8,203 nucleotides of DNA from Pseudomonadota bacterium (GTDB lineage Bacteria; Pseudomonadota; Zetaproteobacteria; Mariprofundales; Mariprofundaceae), in contig NVTQ01000027.1 of NCBI GenBank assembly GCA_002401635.1, forward strand, positions 13,963-22,165, read 5' to 3'. Under the pieces are notes generated by a model that was not told the origin of the DNA, searched no databases, and saw only the letters and a list, made by a program, of their open reading frames with translations. Shown piece by piece: positions 1 through 8,203 of this stretch; position 1 is the first letter of the stretch; the number at the start of each line of letters is the position of its first letter. Position numbers and translations under genes: made by a program.

Positions 1-765
1 TTGAGAAAAGGAGCTGCTCCAGTGAGTGAGCGGATGTTGGATATGGTGAACCTTAGATTAGGGTCTCAACTTCTTGATATTGCTTCGGGCACAGGTGAAC
101 CTGCCATACCTGCTGCGCATATTGTTGGCGAGCAAGGTCGTGTGATTGGTGTGGATTTGACTGAGCCAATGCTGGAAGTTGCACGGGAAAAAGCAGCGAA
201 ACAGAACCTGAAAAATATCGAGTTTCGTGTCATGGATGCTGAGAGCCTAGATTTTCCTGCTGATACATTCGATGCGATGACCATGCGTTGGGGGTTAATG
301 TTTATGCCCAACCCCGATCAATGTCTTGCAAGTGTGTATAGGGTCTTGCGCCCACATGCACGCATCAGTTTGGCCTGTTGGGCTGAACCCGAACGCAACC
401 CCTTTGTTGGCATTCTTATCAAAACATTAAGTCGATATATGGATATGCCGAGCAAAGACCCCAAAGCACCAGGTATCTTTTCTTTTGCTAATTCCGCATA
501 TCTGCATGATACGATTGCTGCGGCAGGTTTCTCTGATATTCATGTGGAAGAAATGGTGATTGATGTATTGGAAGTGGCAGATGGACGGGCGTATTGGGAG
601 GCTATATCTGATTTGGCGGCACCAGTGATGGCTCTGGTGAATCAGTTGGATGACACTGCACGGGCAGCATACATCCATGATGTTATTCAGCTTGCAGATA
701 CGTTGAAACAGGGTGAATCTCTACGCGTTGAGGGGACAACGTGGATTGCAACTGCTGTAAAATAA
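1..765 (+). CDS. Class I SAM-dependent methyltransferase, UbiE/Methyltransf_11-like, 5' end cut by window
   Basis: The protein has the Rossmann-type methyltransferase core. Motif I, which binds S-adenosylmethionine, is LLDIASGTGEP at residues 24-34. The acidic end of beta-2 is GVDLT at 50-54, expected to contact the SAM ribose. A DAESLDFP segment at 79-86 fits the adenine-contact motif, followed by FDAMTMRWGLMFM at 90-102, the usual post-core strand and helix. The C-terminal half (about 115-254) is variable and probably sets substrate choice, which I cannot predict. The frame is open at base 1 and the TTG there need not be the true start. Relatives usually carry some 20-30 more residues before the KGAAPVSERML segment, so the gene most likely begins upstream. 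The stop lies 15 nt before the next gene, so the two are probably co-transcribed. It is UbiE-like in fold, but I see no reason to call it UbiE itself. The fold is secure; the substrate is unknown. Confidence 0.88.
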   Translation: MRKGAAPVSERMLDMVNLRLGSQLLDIASGTGEPAIPAAHIVGEQGRVIGVDLTEPMLEVAREKAAKQNLKNIEFRVMDAESLDFPADTFDAMTMRWGLMFMPNPDQCLASVYRVLRPHARISLACWAEPERNPFVGILIKTLSRYMDMPSKDPKAPGIFSFANSAYLHDTIAAAGFSDIHVEEMVIDVLEVADGRAYWEAISDLAAPVMALVNQLDDTARAAYIHDVIQLADTLKQGESLRVEGTTWIATAVK

Positions 766-780
766 AGGAGTATCTTTACC

Positions 781-1464
781 ATGAGTGAATACTTTACGGA
801 AGATACCTTCGTATTTTTAAGAAGCTTGGGCGAGAATAATAACCGCGATTGGTTTAATGAACACAAAGCTGAGTATGAACAATATGTGCGAGAGCCTGCT
901 TTGGCTTTTATTCGCGCCATGCGCCCAGAATTGGCGCGATTTGCACCGCATTTTGTGGCGGCGGATAAAAAAGTTGGTGGCTCGTTGATGCGGGTATACC
1001 GTGATGTGCGTTTTGGTAAAAACAAACAACCATATAAAACCAATATTGGCATGCAATTTCGTCATGAGATTGGAAAAGATGTGCATGCACCCGGGTTTTA
1101 TTTGCATATCGAAGCGGGAGAAGTATTTGTTGGCGCAGGTATTTGGCACCCTGATAGTGATACGTTGAAAAAGATTCGCAGCTATATTGATGCTCACCCG
1201 ACACGCTGGTTGGATGCTATGAACAATACGGCTTTCAAGAAAGCCTTTCAGATGGGCGGAGATAGTCTAAAACGTGCCCCCAAAGGCTACCCCATGGATC
1301 ACCCCATGATTGAAGCATTAAAGCGCAAAGATTTTATTGCCATTGGTCCCCTTATGCCTGAACTCATTTTAGAAGATGATTTGGTGGGTTTTATTGCCAG
1401 TTATTTTGAAACCGCACAGCCATTGATGCAGCAATTATGCCGAGCATTGGGGTGTAAATTTTAA
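781..1464 (+). CDS. DUF2461 / TIGR02453 family protein
   Basis: This 227-residue protein matches the DUF2461 (TIGR02453) family in length and conserved blocks: an N-terminal FLRSLGENNNRDWFNEHK segment (12-29), the central RVYRDVRFGKNKQPYKTNIG block (71-90), and a GFYLHI...VGAGIW segment soon after. The family is widespread in bacteria and, to my knowledge, has no established biochemical role. There is no signal peptide or membrane segment, so it is likely cytosolic. The ATG at 781 is supported by a strong Shine-Dalgarno AAGGAG at 765-770 with 10 nt spacing. That site overlaps the stop codon of the methyltransferase gene, which indicates translation within one operon. No terminator with a T-tract follows; the hairpins of the downstream repeat element may end the transcript instead. 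Family assignment is confident; function is unknown. Confidence 0.9.
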   Translation: MSEYFTEDTFVFLRSLGENNNRDWFNEHKAEYEQYVREPALAFIRAMRPELARFAPHFVAADKKVGGSLMRVYRDVRFGKNKQPYKTNIGMQFRHEIGKDVHAPGFYLHIEAGEVFVGAGIWHPDSDTLKKIRSYIDAHPTRWLDAMNNTAFKKAFQMGGDSLKRAPKGYPMDHPMIEALKRKDFIAIGPLMPELILEDDLVGFIASYFETAQPLMQQLCRALGCKF

Positions 1465-1502
1465 ACATAAATTAGCACTAGTGTCCGACGAAAGTCGTAT
1501 AT

Positions 1503-1574
1503 CGTCATACCCGACTTGATCGGGTATCCAGAAAAGCTTGCAAACAATGGATTCCCGCCTTCGCGGGAATGACG
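1503..1574. repeat. 72-bp dispersed palindromic repeat nested in the TIR element
   Basis: The outer arms CGTCATACCCG (1503-1513) and CGGGAATGACG (1564-1574) are inverted copies with one mismatch. Each end also folds on its own: ATACCCGA (1507-1514) pairs perfectly with TCGGGTAT (1520-1527), and ATTCCCGC (1551-1558) pairs with GCGGGAAT (1563-1570). This 'CGTCAT-CCCG...CGGGAATGACG' design is a very common intergenic repeat in proteobacterial genomes. Its spurious translations, such as SRHSREGGNP and SFPRRRES on the minus strand here, are familiar database artefacts. Transcribed, it would form either two short hairpins or one long one, and may help end or stabilise the upstream transcript. Confidence 0.8.
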
Positions 1575-1611
1575 TGAAGAATGAAGTATTATTTCCCGTC
1601 TCATAACATCG

Positions 1612-1636
1612 TGCCGCAAAGAAAACCTTTGCGGCA
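1612..1636. repeat. Perfect 10-bp hairpin inside the element
   Basis: TGCCGCAAAG (1612-1621) pairs perfectly with CTTTGCGGCA (1627-1636) around the 5-nt loop AAAAC. Neither strand has a T-tract after the stem, so it is not a classical intrinsic terminator. It lies 25 bp inside the right terminal repeat and may be a structural part of the element, such as a subterminal palindrome. Confidence 0.7.
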
Positions 1637-1691
1637 TAAAGAGTTGGAAACAAAGCATCAAACTTTCGTCGGACAGTAGTGTTTAAGTATA

Positions 1692-1720
1692 TTGCCGCAG
1701 TCTAACTTTCACGCTATATT
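1692..1720 (+). promoter_or_regulatory. Putative sigma70-type promoter for the PAS gene
   Basis: TTGCCG (1692-1697, 4/6 to the -35 consensus) and TATATT (1715-1720, 5/6 to the -10 consensus) are separated by 17 bp. This would start transcription near 1727 and give a leader of about 65 nt before the ATG at 1793. It lies 10 bp outside the right terminal repeat of the miniature element. The call rests on pattern only, in AT-rich DNA where chance matches are common. Confidence 0.4.
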
Positions 1721-1792
1721 TTCACGTATGTTGCGAGTGATTTTTAATAATATTTTTCAGAAAACCGAGAAAAATATCTGCGCCCTTTTTCT

Positions 1793-2632
1793 ATGAGCCT
1801 CACACGTAAAATTGTTTTATTATTTCTCATGATTGCTGTGGGAATTTGGGTGCTGGATGCGTATGTGGGCTATTTATTCTTCCAGCAAGGCACCCTTATG
1901 GAGTTGTTGTTCACGAATATTCCTCATCAAACTTTATATATGCGTAGTATGACTATTTTAGGCTTAATTATATTAACCTATATCTTTATTAGGTTAGGCA
2001 TCCAGCAAAGTGAAGTGGAAAAAAAGCTGGCTGATGCACTGTTATTTCAGCAACAGCTATTGGATCGGATTCCTGTGCCTATTTTTTATAAGAATGAGCA
2101 ATATATTTATTCAGGCTGTAATAAGAGTTTTGAGAATTTTTTAGGGATGGATAGAAAAGATTTTATGGGCAAATCGGTTTTCGACATTGCTCCTGAAAAG
2201 CTGGCGAAAATCTACCATGTCAAAGATGCAGAACTTATGAGTAACCCTGGTGTACAAATTTATGAAGCGAATGTAAAAAGTGCGAGTCATGAAGATCAGC
2301 GTACGGTGGTATTTCATAAAGCTACTTTTGAGAAACCAAATGGTAAGCTGGCTGGTATGATTGGTGCGATTCTCGATATTACAGAAAGGAAGAACATTGA
2401 AAGTGAAAAAAGCGAGTTGATTTTTGAGCTGCAAGCAGCTGTAAATGAAGTTCAACTACTCAGCGGGTTGTTACCTATTTGTTCATCGTGTAAAGATATT
2501 CGAGATGATAAAGGCTATTGGAACCAATTAGAAACCTATATTGGAAAACATGCAAACGTGGAGTTCAGCCATAGTATTTGCCCTGACTGTATGAACAAGC
2601 TATATCCAAAGTTGGTTAATGAAAAAAGTTAA
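1793..2632 (+). CDS. Membrane-anchored PAS-domain protein with C-terminal CxxC...CxxC module
   Basis: This 279-residue protein has two hydrophobic segments (about 7-30 and 52-69) with a short loop between them, then a helical linker (about 70-92). A PAS domain follows, starting at LLDRIPVPIFYKN (89-101), continuing through CNKSFENFLGMDRKDFMGKS (109-128), and ending in the typical GAILDITERK (191-200). A coiled-coil-like helix (201-223) leads to LLSGLLPICSSCKDIRDDKG (222-241). The tail pairs C230/C233 with C263/C266 and also has H260. This SGLLPIC-SCK-IRDD-GYWNQ-E-YI...CP-C tail recurs at the ends of PAS and response-regulator-like proteins and looks metal-binding, which is inference. No histidine kinase, GGDEF, EAL or chemotaxis domain is present, so the output is unclear. 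There is no upstream in-frame start after the stop at 1748-1750, and no clear Shine-Dalgarno. It is probably an inner-membrane sensor; the ligand is unknown. Confidence 0.85.
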   Translation: MSLTRKIVLLFLMIAVGIWVLDAYVGYLFFQQGTLMELLFTNIPHQTLYMRSMTILGLIILTYIFIRLGIQQSEVEKKLADALLFQQQLLDRIPVPIFYKNEQYIYSGCNKSFENFLGMDRKDFMGKSVFDIAPEKLAKIYHVKDAELMSNPGVQIYEANVKSASHEDQRTVVFHKATFEKPNGKLAGMIGAILDITERKNIESEKSELIFELQAAVNEVQLLSGLLPICSSCKDIRDDKGYWNQLETYIGKHANVEFSHSICPDCMNKLYPKLVNEKS

Positions 2633-2653
2633 AAAGTGGCGCGCTTGGAACTT

Positions 2654-2681
2654 CAAGTCACTGTGCGTTTTCTTTGACTTG
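2654..2681. promoter_or_regulatory. Inverted repeat upstream of purL, possible operator or weak hairpin
   Basis: CAAGTCA (2654-2660) and TGACTTG (2675-2681) are perfect 7-bp inverted arms around a 14-nt spacer, in the 94-nt gap between the PAS gene and purL. It could be a protein-binding dyad or a weak hairpin. The loop is long and no T-tract follows the right arm, so a terminator is unlikely. It does not match the E. coli PurR box as I know it. A 7-bp dyad can also occur by chance. Confidence 0.25.
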
Positions 2682-2726
2682 TTATGAAAACTTGGTTTCC
2701 AGTCGTGAGCTTTATAGCATGCGCTC

Positions 2727-5700
2727 ATGACTATTGAATTCGTTTCTTCCCGCTTGATTGTTTTGCAAGGTGTATCAGCCCTTTCTGATTTTCGTAAAAC
2801 CAAATTATGTGATGTTTTACAAACGCCAAATGTTGAGGCTGCGTTCATTCATGTGGCGGAAGTTTCTTTGGATTGGACAGATGCCGATAGCCAGAAACTG
2901 GCGGATATTTTGGGCAGCCCATTGCAGTATTTCAGTGCGGATGCGGCGGATGATTTGTTTATTGTTACACCGCGTGTGGGTACGATTTCTCCATGGTCAT
3001 CGAAAGCAACAGATATTGCGGGTCTGTGTGGTTTATCATCATTGTTGCGTATCGAACGGGCGATTGCCTATCGTGTTCAGGGTGAGCGTGATACAGTGAG
3101 TGCAGCATTGCATGACCGTATGACGGAGTCTGTTTTAGCTTCGACCGATGCCTTGAAATGTTTATTTGAGCATCAAACGCCCAAGCCTTTGGTGTATATT
3201 GATGTGTTACGTGATGGCCGCACAGCTTTGGAAGTAGCGAATCGTGAGCTTGGCTTGGCACTGGCTGCTGATGAAATTGATTATTTATTGGAAAACTTTA
3301 TTGCCTTGAAACGTAATCCTTCCGATGCTGAATTGATGATGTTTGCGCAAGCCAATTCGGAGCATTGCCGCCATAAAATCTTTAATGCGGACTGGACGAT
3401 TGATGGGGAAGAAATGGATAAATCATTGTTTTCAATGATTCGTTTTACCCATCAAACCTCGCCAGAAGGTACGATTGTTGCCTATTCGGATAACTCATCG
3501 GTGATTGAAGGTGGTCAGTCCAAACGCTTCTACCCTGATGCTGATGGTGTTTATGCTGCGCATAATGATACGACACATATTTTGATGAAGGTGGAAACAC
3601 ACAATCATCCCACGGCAATTTCGCCTTTTGCAGGAGCAGCAACAGGCTCAGGTGGTGAAATTCGTGATGAGGGCGCAACGGGTATTGGTTCTAAACCGAA
3701 AGCTGGATTGTGTGGTTTTACCGTATCAAACTTGCAGATTCCAGGTTTTGAGCAGCCTTGGGAAGTGAACCATGGCAAACCAGAGCGTACAGAATCAGCT
3801 TTAAATATTATGTTGGATGGACCGATTGGTGCGGCGGCATTTAATAATGAGTTTGGTCGTCCAAATATTTCTGGTTATTTTCGTACCTATGAACAAGAGG
3901 TTGATGGTGATCTTCGTGGTTATCACAAACCGATTATGTTGGCAGGTGGTGTCGGTAATATTGATGCGCGCCATGTGCATAAATCCGATGTGCCTGCGGG
4001 TTCATTGGTGATTCAGCTTGGTGGCCCCGCGATGTTGATTGGTTTGGGTGGTGGTGCTGCATCGAGTATGGATACAGGTGCCAATGTGGAGTCGTTGGAT
4101 TTTGATTCGGTGCAACGTGGCAACCCTGAAATGGAGCGCCGTTGTCAGGAAGTTTTGGATCGTTGCTGGCAGATGGGTGATGATAATCCGATTTTATTTA
4201 TTCATGATATTGGCGCAGGCGGCTTGTCCAACGCTGTGCCTGAATTGATTCATGATGCTGGGCGCGGTGGCTGGTTCGATTTGCGTAAAGTACATAATAT
4301 GGAACCTGGCATGAGCCCAATGCAAATTTGGTGCAATGAAGCGCAAGAGCGTTATGTCTTGGCAATTGCACCTGAATCATTGCCTAAATTTGAAGCGATG
4401 TGCGAACGCGAGCGGTGTTTGTTTGCGGTGTTGGGTAGTGCAACAGATGATGGGAATTTGCATGTAGATGATCCTGACTTGGGTCAAGCTCCAGTGGACT
4501 TATCATTGGAAATGCTGCTTGGAAAACCACCTAAAATGATGCGCGATGTTGTGCATGCAGCCAATAAGTCTGTGCCATTGAATCTTGATGCGATTGATGT
4601 CAAAGAAGCAATTCTGCGTGTGCTGCGCTTACCATCTGTCGCCAGCAAAGAGTTTTTAATCACCATTGCTGATCGTTCGGTCACAGGCTTGGTGGCACGC
4701 GATCAAATGGTTGGCCCATACCAAGTGCCAGTTGCTGATGTGGCAGTGACTGCAACTGATTTTACGAACTATACAGGTGAAGCGATGGCGATGGGTGAAC
4801 GTACACCGATTGCAGTATTGAATGCACCAGCATCAGGGCGCATGGCGATTGGTGAGGCATTGACGAATATTGTAGCATCTTCGATTGCCAAGTTGGGTGA
4901 TGTAAAATTATCCGCCAACTGGATGGCAGCATGTGGCCATGATGGTGAAGATGCTGCGCTTTATGATACAGTGAAAGCTGTGGGTATGGAGCTGTGCCCT
5001 GCTTTGGGTATTTCAATTCCTGTAGGTAAAGATTCGTTGTCGATGAAATCAGTTTGGCAGAAAGATAATGAGAAGCAGGAAATGTTTTCACCCTTATCTT
5101 TGATTGTATCAGCTTTTGCACCCGTGGCAGATATTCGCAAGACTTTAACGCCGCAATTGCGTACGGATGTAGGCGATACGGATCTCATCCTTATTGATTT
5201 GGGTAATGGGCAACATCGTTTGGGTGGTTCTGCATTGGCACAGGTGTACGGCGTAACGGGTGAGCAAACACCTGATTTGGATGATGCCGCATTATTTGCG
5301 AAGTTTTTCCATGCCATGCAACGCTTGAATGTAGAAGGTAAAATCCTTGCATACCATGATCGCTCCGATGGTGGTTTATTGGCAACAGTTGCTGAAATGG
5401 CATTTGCAGGGCGTACAGGTGTGGATATTCATTTGGATGCCTTGGGTGCGCACTCTGACCATGATGTGTTGTCTGTTCTGTTTACTGAGGAATTAGGTGC
5501 AGTGATTCAGGTGAAACATGAACACCGTGAAGCAGTTTTGGCACATTTGATTGATGAAGGCTTGGGTGAGGTTACGCACATTATCGGACAATTGAATGAT
5601 GATATGCGTCTGCATCTGTGTTGCCAGCAAACTACAATTTTGGATGAAGATGTGTTGAGTTTGCAGCAAACATGGTCTGAAACATCGTATCAGTTGGCGA

Positions 5701-6584
5701 GTCTGCGTGATAACCCTGAATGCACCAAACAGAGCTTTGATAGTATCGTGAATCGTGACGATAAAGGCCTGTTTTTAGCGTTAAGTTATAATGTAAATGA
5801 GGATATAACAGCACCATATATTCACCAAACACGTCCTAAAATGGCGGTATTGCGTGAACAAGGGGTGAACGGGCAAATTGAGATGGCTGCCGCCTTTGAT
5901 AAAGCAGGTTTTACATCGGTGGATGTGCATATGTCCGATTTGATTGCAGGGCGTGTGAGTTTGAGTGATTTCCAAGGGCTTGTGGCGTGTGGTGGTTTTT
6001 CTTTTGGTGATGTGCTTGGTGCAGGGCGAGGCTGGGCAAGTTCGGTATTGTATAATCCGCGTGCTAGAGATGAGTTCGATGCATTTTTCCATCGTGATGA
6101 TTCGTTTGCACTGGGTGTGTGTAACGGCTGCCAGATGATGTCGCAATTAAAAGATATGATTCCAGGAGCCGAACATTGGCCGAGTTTTGAGCGCAATGTT
6201 TCAGAGCAGTTTGAAGCACGTTTGTTGATGGTGGAAGTGATGGACTCCCCGTCCATTTTAATGAAAGGCATGCAAGGTTCAAAACTACCATTGGTGGTCG
6301 CGCATGGTGAAGGACGTGTGCAATTTTCAGGGAATGAAACATCAAAACCTACGTTGCGCTATCTTGGTGCGGATGGTCTGCCTGCCAACACATATCCTCA
6401 TAACCCGAATGGCTCACCAGAGGGCTTAACTGGTTTTACGTCGGATGATGGGCGCTTTAACATTATGATGCCTCATCCAGAGAGATTGTTTCGCAATTCA
6501 CAATTCTCATATTTTCCTGAACGTGATGATGAGAATGGTGCATGGTTGCGGATGTTCCAAAATGCACGTTTGTGGCTGGATTGA
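2727..6584 (+). CDS. purL: Phosphoribosylformylglycinamidine synthase (FGAM synthetase), single-chain form
   Basis: PurL converts FGAR, ATP and glutamine to FGAM, the fourth step of purine synthesis, in the cytosol. At 1285 residues it is full length; the E. coli enzyme is about 1295. In order: a PurS-like N-terminal domain (about 10-150) with [17 protein letters not shown]; a linker with ANSEHCRHK (209-217), including the conserved H213; two FGAM synthase halves with VETHNHP (289-295), [15 protein letters not shown] (433-447) and IPVGKDS (764-770); and a C-terminal class I glutaminase domain (about 1030-1285) with nucleophile C1132 in GVCNGCQ and the H1250/E1252 pair in PHPE. The reading frame is intact. 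The ATG at 2727 is the only ATG possible after the in-frame TAG at 2715-2717, but no Shine-Dalgarno precedes it. The E. coli N-terminus aligns near residue 10, so a TTG at 2754 is an alternative. R1101 in GAGRGWASS replaces a Glu found in E. coli; it is not catalytic. Confidence 0.98.
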   Translation: MTIEFVSSRLIVLQGVSALSDFRKTKLCDVLQTPNVEAAFIHVAEVSLDWTDADSQKLADILGSPLQYFSADAADDLFIVTPRVGTISPWSSKATDIAGLCGLSSLLRIERAIAYRVQGERDTVSAALHDRMTESVLASTDALKCLFEHQTPKPLVYIDVLRDGRTALEVANRELGLALAADEIDYLLENFIALKRNPSDAELMMFAQANSEHCRHKIFNADWTIDGEEMDKSLFSMIRFTHQTSPEGTIVAYSDNSSVIEGGQSKRFYPDADGVYAAHNDTTHILMKVETHNHPTAISPFAGAATGSGGEIRDEGATGIGSKPKAGLCGFTVSNLQIPGFEQPWEVNHGKPERTESALNIMLDGPIGAAAFNNEFGRPNISGYFRTYEQEVDGDLRGYHKPIMLAGGVGNIDARHVHKSDVPAGSLVIQLGGPAMLIGLGGGAASSMDTGANVESLDFDSVQRGNPEMERRCQEVLDRCWQMGDDNPILFIHDIGAGGLSNAVPELIHDAGRGGWFDLRKVHNMEPGMSPMQIWCNEAQERYVLAIAPESLPKFEAMCERERCLFAVLGSATDDGNLHVDDPDLGQAPVDLSLEMLLGKPPKMMRDVVHAANKSVPLNLDAIDVKEAILRVLRLPSVASKEFLITIADRSVTGLVARDQMVGPYQVPVADVAVTATDFTNYTGEAMAMGERTPIAVLNAPASGRMAIGEALTNIVASSIAKLGDVKLSANWMAACGHDGEDAALYDTVKAVGMELCPALGISIPVGKDSLSMKSVWQKDNEKQEMFSPLSLIVSAFAPVADIRKTLTPQLRTDVGDTDLILIDLGNGQHRLGGSALAQVYGVTGEQTPDLDDAALFAKFFHAMQRLNVEGKILAYHDRSDGGLLATVAEMAFAGRTGVDIHLDALGAHSDHDVLSVLFTEELGAVIQVKHEHREAVLAHLIDEGLGEVTHIIGQLNDDMRLHLCCQQTTILDEDVLSLQQTWSETSYQLASLRDNPECTKQSFDSIVNRDDKGLFLALSYNVNEDITAPYIHQTRPKMAVLREQGVNGQIEMAAAFDKAGFTSVDVHMSDLIAGRVSLSDFQGLVACGGFSFGDVLGAGRGWASSVLYNPRARDEFDAFFHRDDSFALGVCNGCQMMSQLKDMIPGAEHWPSFERNVSEQFEARLLMVEVMDSPSILMKGMQGSKLPLVVAHGEGRVQFSGNETSKPTLRYLGADGLPANTYPHNPNGSPEGLTGFTSDDGRFNIMMPHPERLFRNSQFSYFPERDDENGAWLRMFQNARLWLD

Positions 6585-6657
6585 GTGCATAAGGTAGTGA
6601 GTATATGAGTTATGTGTCTGGTGACTGAGCTTTTATTGGTCTATGCTAGCGGATACC

Positions 6658-6662
6658 GAGGT
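6658..6662 (+). promoter_or_regulatory. Shine-Dalgarno site deciding the start of the exported repeat protein
   Basis: GAGGT at 6658-6662 leaves 5 nt to the ATG at 6668 but only 2 nt to the adjacent in-frame ATG at 6665. Spacing therefore favours the second ATG, giving an N-terminus of MKKII rather than MMKKII. Confidence 0.5.
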
Positions 6663-6667
6663 GCATG

Positions 6668-7051
6668 ATGAAAAAAATAATCGGCTCTTTATTGATTTTA
6701 CCTATATTACTTTGGATGACAGTGCCTGTGGCGTTTGCTGGTGGCTCTGCTGTTAGTGCAATGTCTGAAATTGTGATGCATTTGCAACATTATCCGAGCA
6801 GCAATGAGAAGGGCGTCTTGTCAAAGATTGCCCAGAATGACACTACAACAGTGGGGGAAAAGGTGTTGGCTGGTGCGCTGATGCGCATGCAACACGCGGT
6901 TCAAGGCACAGATGCTGCAGCTTTGCGATCTTTGGTGGCTGATAAACAAAGCAGCCATGGCGAACGTGAACTGGCAGATATTCTACTTGGTATAAACCAC
7001 AAGCCTTCCTCAAGTGATATGAAAAGGTTGAAAATACTGTCAGAAACATAG
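6668..7051 (+). CDS. Small exported protein of three tandem 35-residue helical repeats, function unknown
   Basis: I do not recognise a named family with confidence. The 127-residue product (128 if the ATG at 6665 is used) starts with a standard Sec signal peptide: MKK, a hydrophobic core IIGSLLILPILLWMTVPV, and an AFA site, with cleavage predicted after residue 24. The mature part is essentially three repeats: residues 31-65, 66-100 and a shorter 101-127. They align without gaps. Position 11 is His in all three (HLQH, RMQH, GINH), position 21 is Leu in all three, and units 1 and 2 both end GE[K/R]. Units 1 and 3 share HxPSS at positions 11-15. Each unit looks like two short helices. No cysteines or enzyme motifs are present and there is no lipobox, so a soluble periplasmic protein is likely. 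It lies 83 nt after purL and 166 nt before pyrG on the same strand. Confidence 0.8.
   Translation: MKKIIGSLLILPILLWMTVPVAFAGGSAVSAMSEIVMHLQHYPSSNEKGVLSKIAQNDTTTVGEKVLAGALMRMQHAVQGTDAAALRSLVADKQSSHGERELADILLGINHKPSSSDMKRLKILSET
6758..7048 (+). repeat. Coding repeat: three in-phase 35-codon units
   Basis: The units cover 6758-6862, 6863-6967 and 6968-7048 (27 codons, truncated by the stop). At the DNA level they have diverged strongly; the repeat shows only in protein, which points to an old internal duplication rather than a recent tandem expansion. The third unit lacks the last eight positions of the 35-residue unit, the linker that ends in GE[K/R] in the first two. Confidence 0.75.
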
Positions 7052-7160
7052 GCTTGAAGGCTAACTTTGAGCATTTGATGGAACGTCTTTTTTTATGTTG
7101 CTGTAAGGCTATTGTGGGATGTTGAAGGTGGTTATAGCTGTTGCTATGGAAAATGAATAA

Positions 7161-8203
<1,043 letters not shown>

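Larger units (their letters stand above)
1476..1681. mobile_element. 206-bp miniature element with 20-bp terminal inverted repeats (MITE-like or IS remnant)
   Basis: The left end CACTAGTGTCCGACGAAAGT (1476-1495) is repeated in inverted orientation at 1662-1681; read inward, the right end is CACTACTGTCCGACGAAAGT, so 19 of 20 positions match. The interior has no credible transposase gene. It contains a 72-bp palindromic repeat (1503-1574) and a perfect 10-bp hairpin (1612-1636). Near-identical long ends around a non-coding core are what a non-autonomous transposable element, or an IS deleted for its transposase, would leave. I see no clear target-site duplication: the flanks are ...AAATTAG on the left and TTTAAG... 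on the right. I cannot assign an IS family from the ends alone. The element begins 11 nt after the DUF2461 stop codon and ends 112 bp before the PAS gene. Confidence 0.7.

Noticed and set aside
817..1197. 126-codon minus-strand open frame
   Set aside because: It is antisense to the well-conserved DUF2461 gene, including its RVYRDVRFGKNKQPYKTN block, and shows no recognisable domain.
1612..1636. Hairpin considered as an intrinsic terminator
   Set aside because: The stem is strong, but neither strand has a run of T after it.
1435..1661. Two overlapping minus-strand open frames of 66 and 72 codons
   Set aside because: They lie within the TIR element and palindromic repeat. Peptides such as SRHSREGGNP and SFPRRRES are known artefacts of translating this repeat, and no family is recognisable.
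1465..1692. Target-site duplication of the TIR element
   Set aside because: The flanking bases (TTAG on the left, TTTA/TTAAG on the right) share only a loose similarity, so no duplication can be claimed.
2758..3099. 113-codon plus-strand frame overlapping the start of purL
   Set aside because: It is an out-of-frame shadow. The purL frame matches the known N-terminal domain over the same bases.
5822..6271. 149-codon minus-strand open frame, the longest antisense frame in the window
   Set aside because: It is fully inside purL, whose frame is strongly conserved there (the glutaminase domain), and its composition looks like a shadow of purL codons.
7052..7094. Possible terminator after the repeat-protein gene, with seven T at 7088-7094
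   Set aside because: No stable stem precedes the T run; AGGCT occurs twice nearby as a direct, not inverted, repeat.
7134..7147. Short inverted repeat ATAGC...GCTAT in the pyrG leader
   Set aside because: Only 5 bp with a 4-nt loop, easily expected by chance, and with no T-tract. No attenuator-like alternative structure was seen.

Overview
The window looks like ordinary bacterial chromosome from a proteobacterium. The main evidence is the long single-chain purL (FGAM synthase fused to its glutaminase, 1285 residues), the form typical of Gamma- and Betaproteobacteria and some relatives such as Zetaproteobacteria. The DNA looks moderately AT-rich. All supported genes lie on the + strand. I cannot name the genus from sequence alone.

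Layout. Positions 1-1464 hold the 3' part of a SAM-dependent methyltransferase gene, followed after 15 nt by a DUF2461/TIGR02453 gene, probably one transcript. Positions 1465-1792 are non-coding. They hold a 206-bp element with 20-bp terminal inverted repeats (19/20 match), and nested inside it is a separate 72-bp palindromic repeat of the common 'CGTCAT-CCCG' type. A plausible sigma70-type promoter starts 10 bp beyond the element. Positions 1793-2632 encode a membrane-anchored PAS sensor whose C-terminus is a CxxC...CxxC module with no recognisable enzymatic output domain. Positions 2727-6584 are purL. Positions 6668-7051 encode a small exported protein made almost entirely of three aligned 35-residue repeats. 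Positions 7218-8203 are the first 328 codons of pyrG (CTP synthase), cut by the window end.

How the genes relate. purL (purine synthesis) and pyrG (CTP synthesis) are both glutamine-dependent nucleotide biosynthesis enzymes, but the exported repeat protein and non-coding gaps lie between them, so co-transcription is not certain. The PAS protein, the DUF2461 protein and the repeat protein have no function that can be assigned from context. No phage, CRISPR, rRNA, tRNA or defence system was found. The items most worth a second look are the triple-repeat exported protein, the PAS-CxxC protein and the nested miniature element; none of them amounts to clear evidence of a new system.
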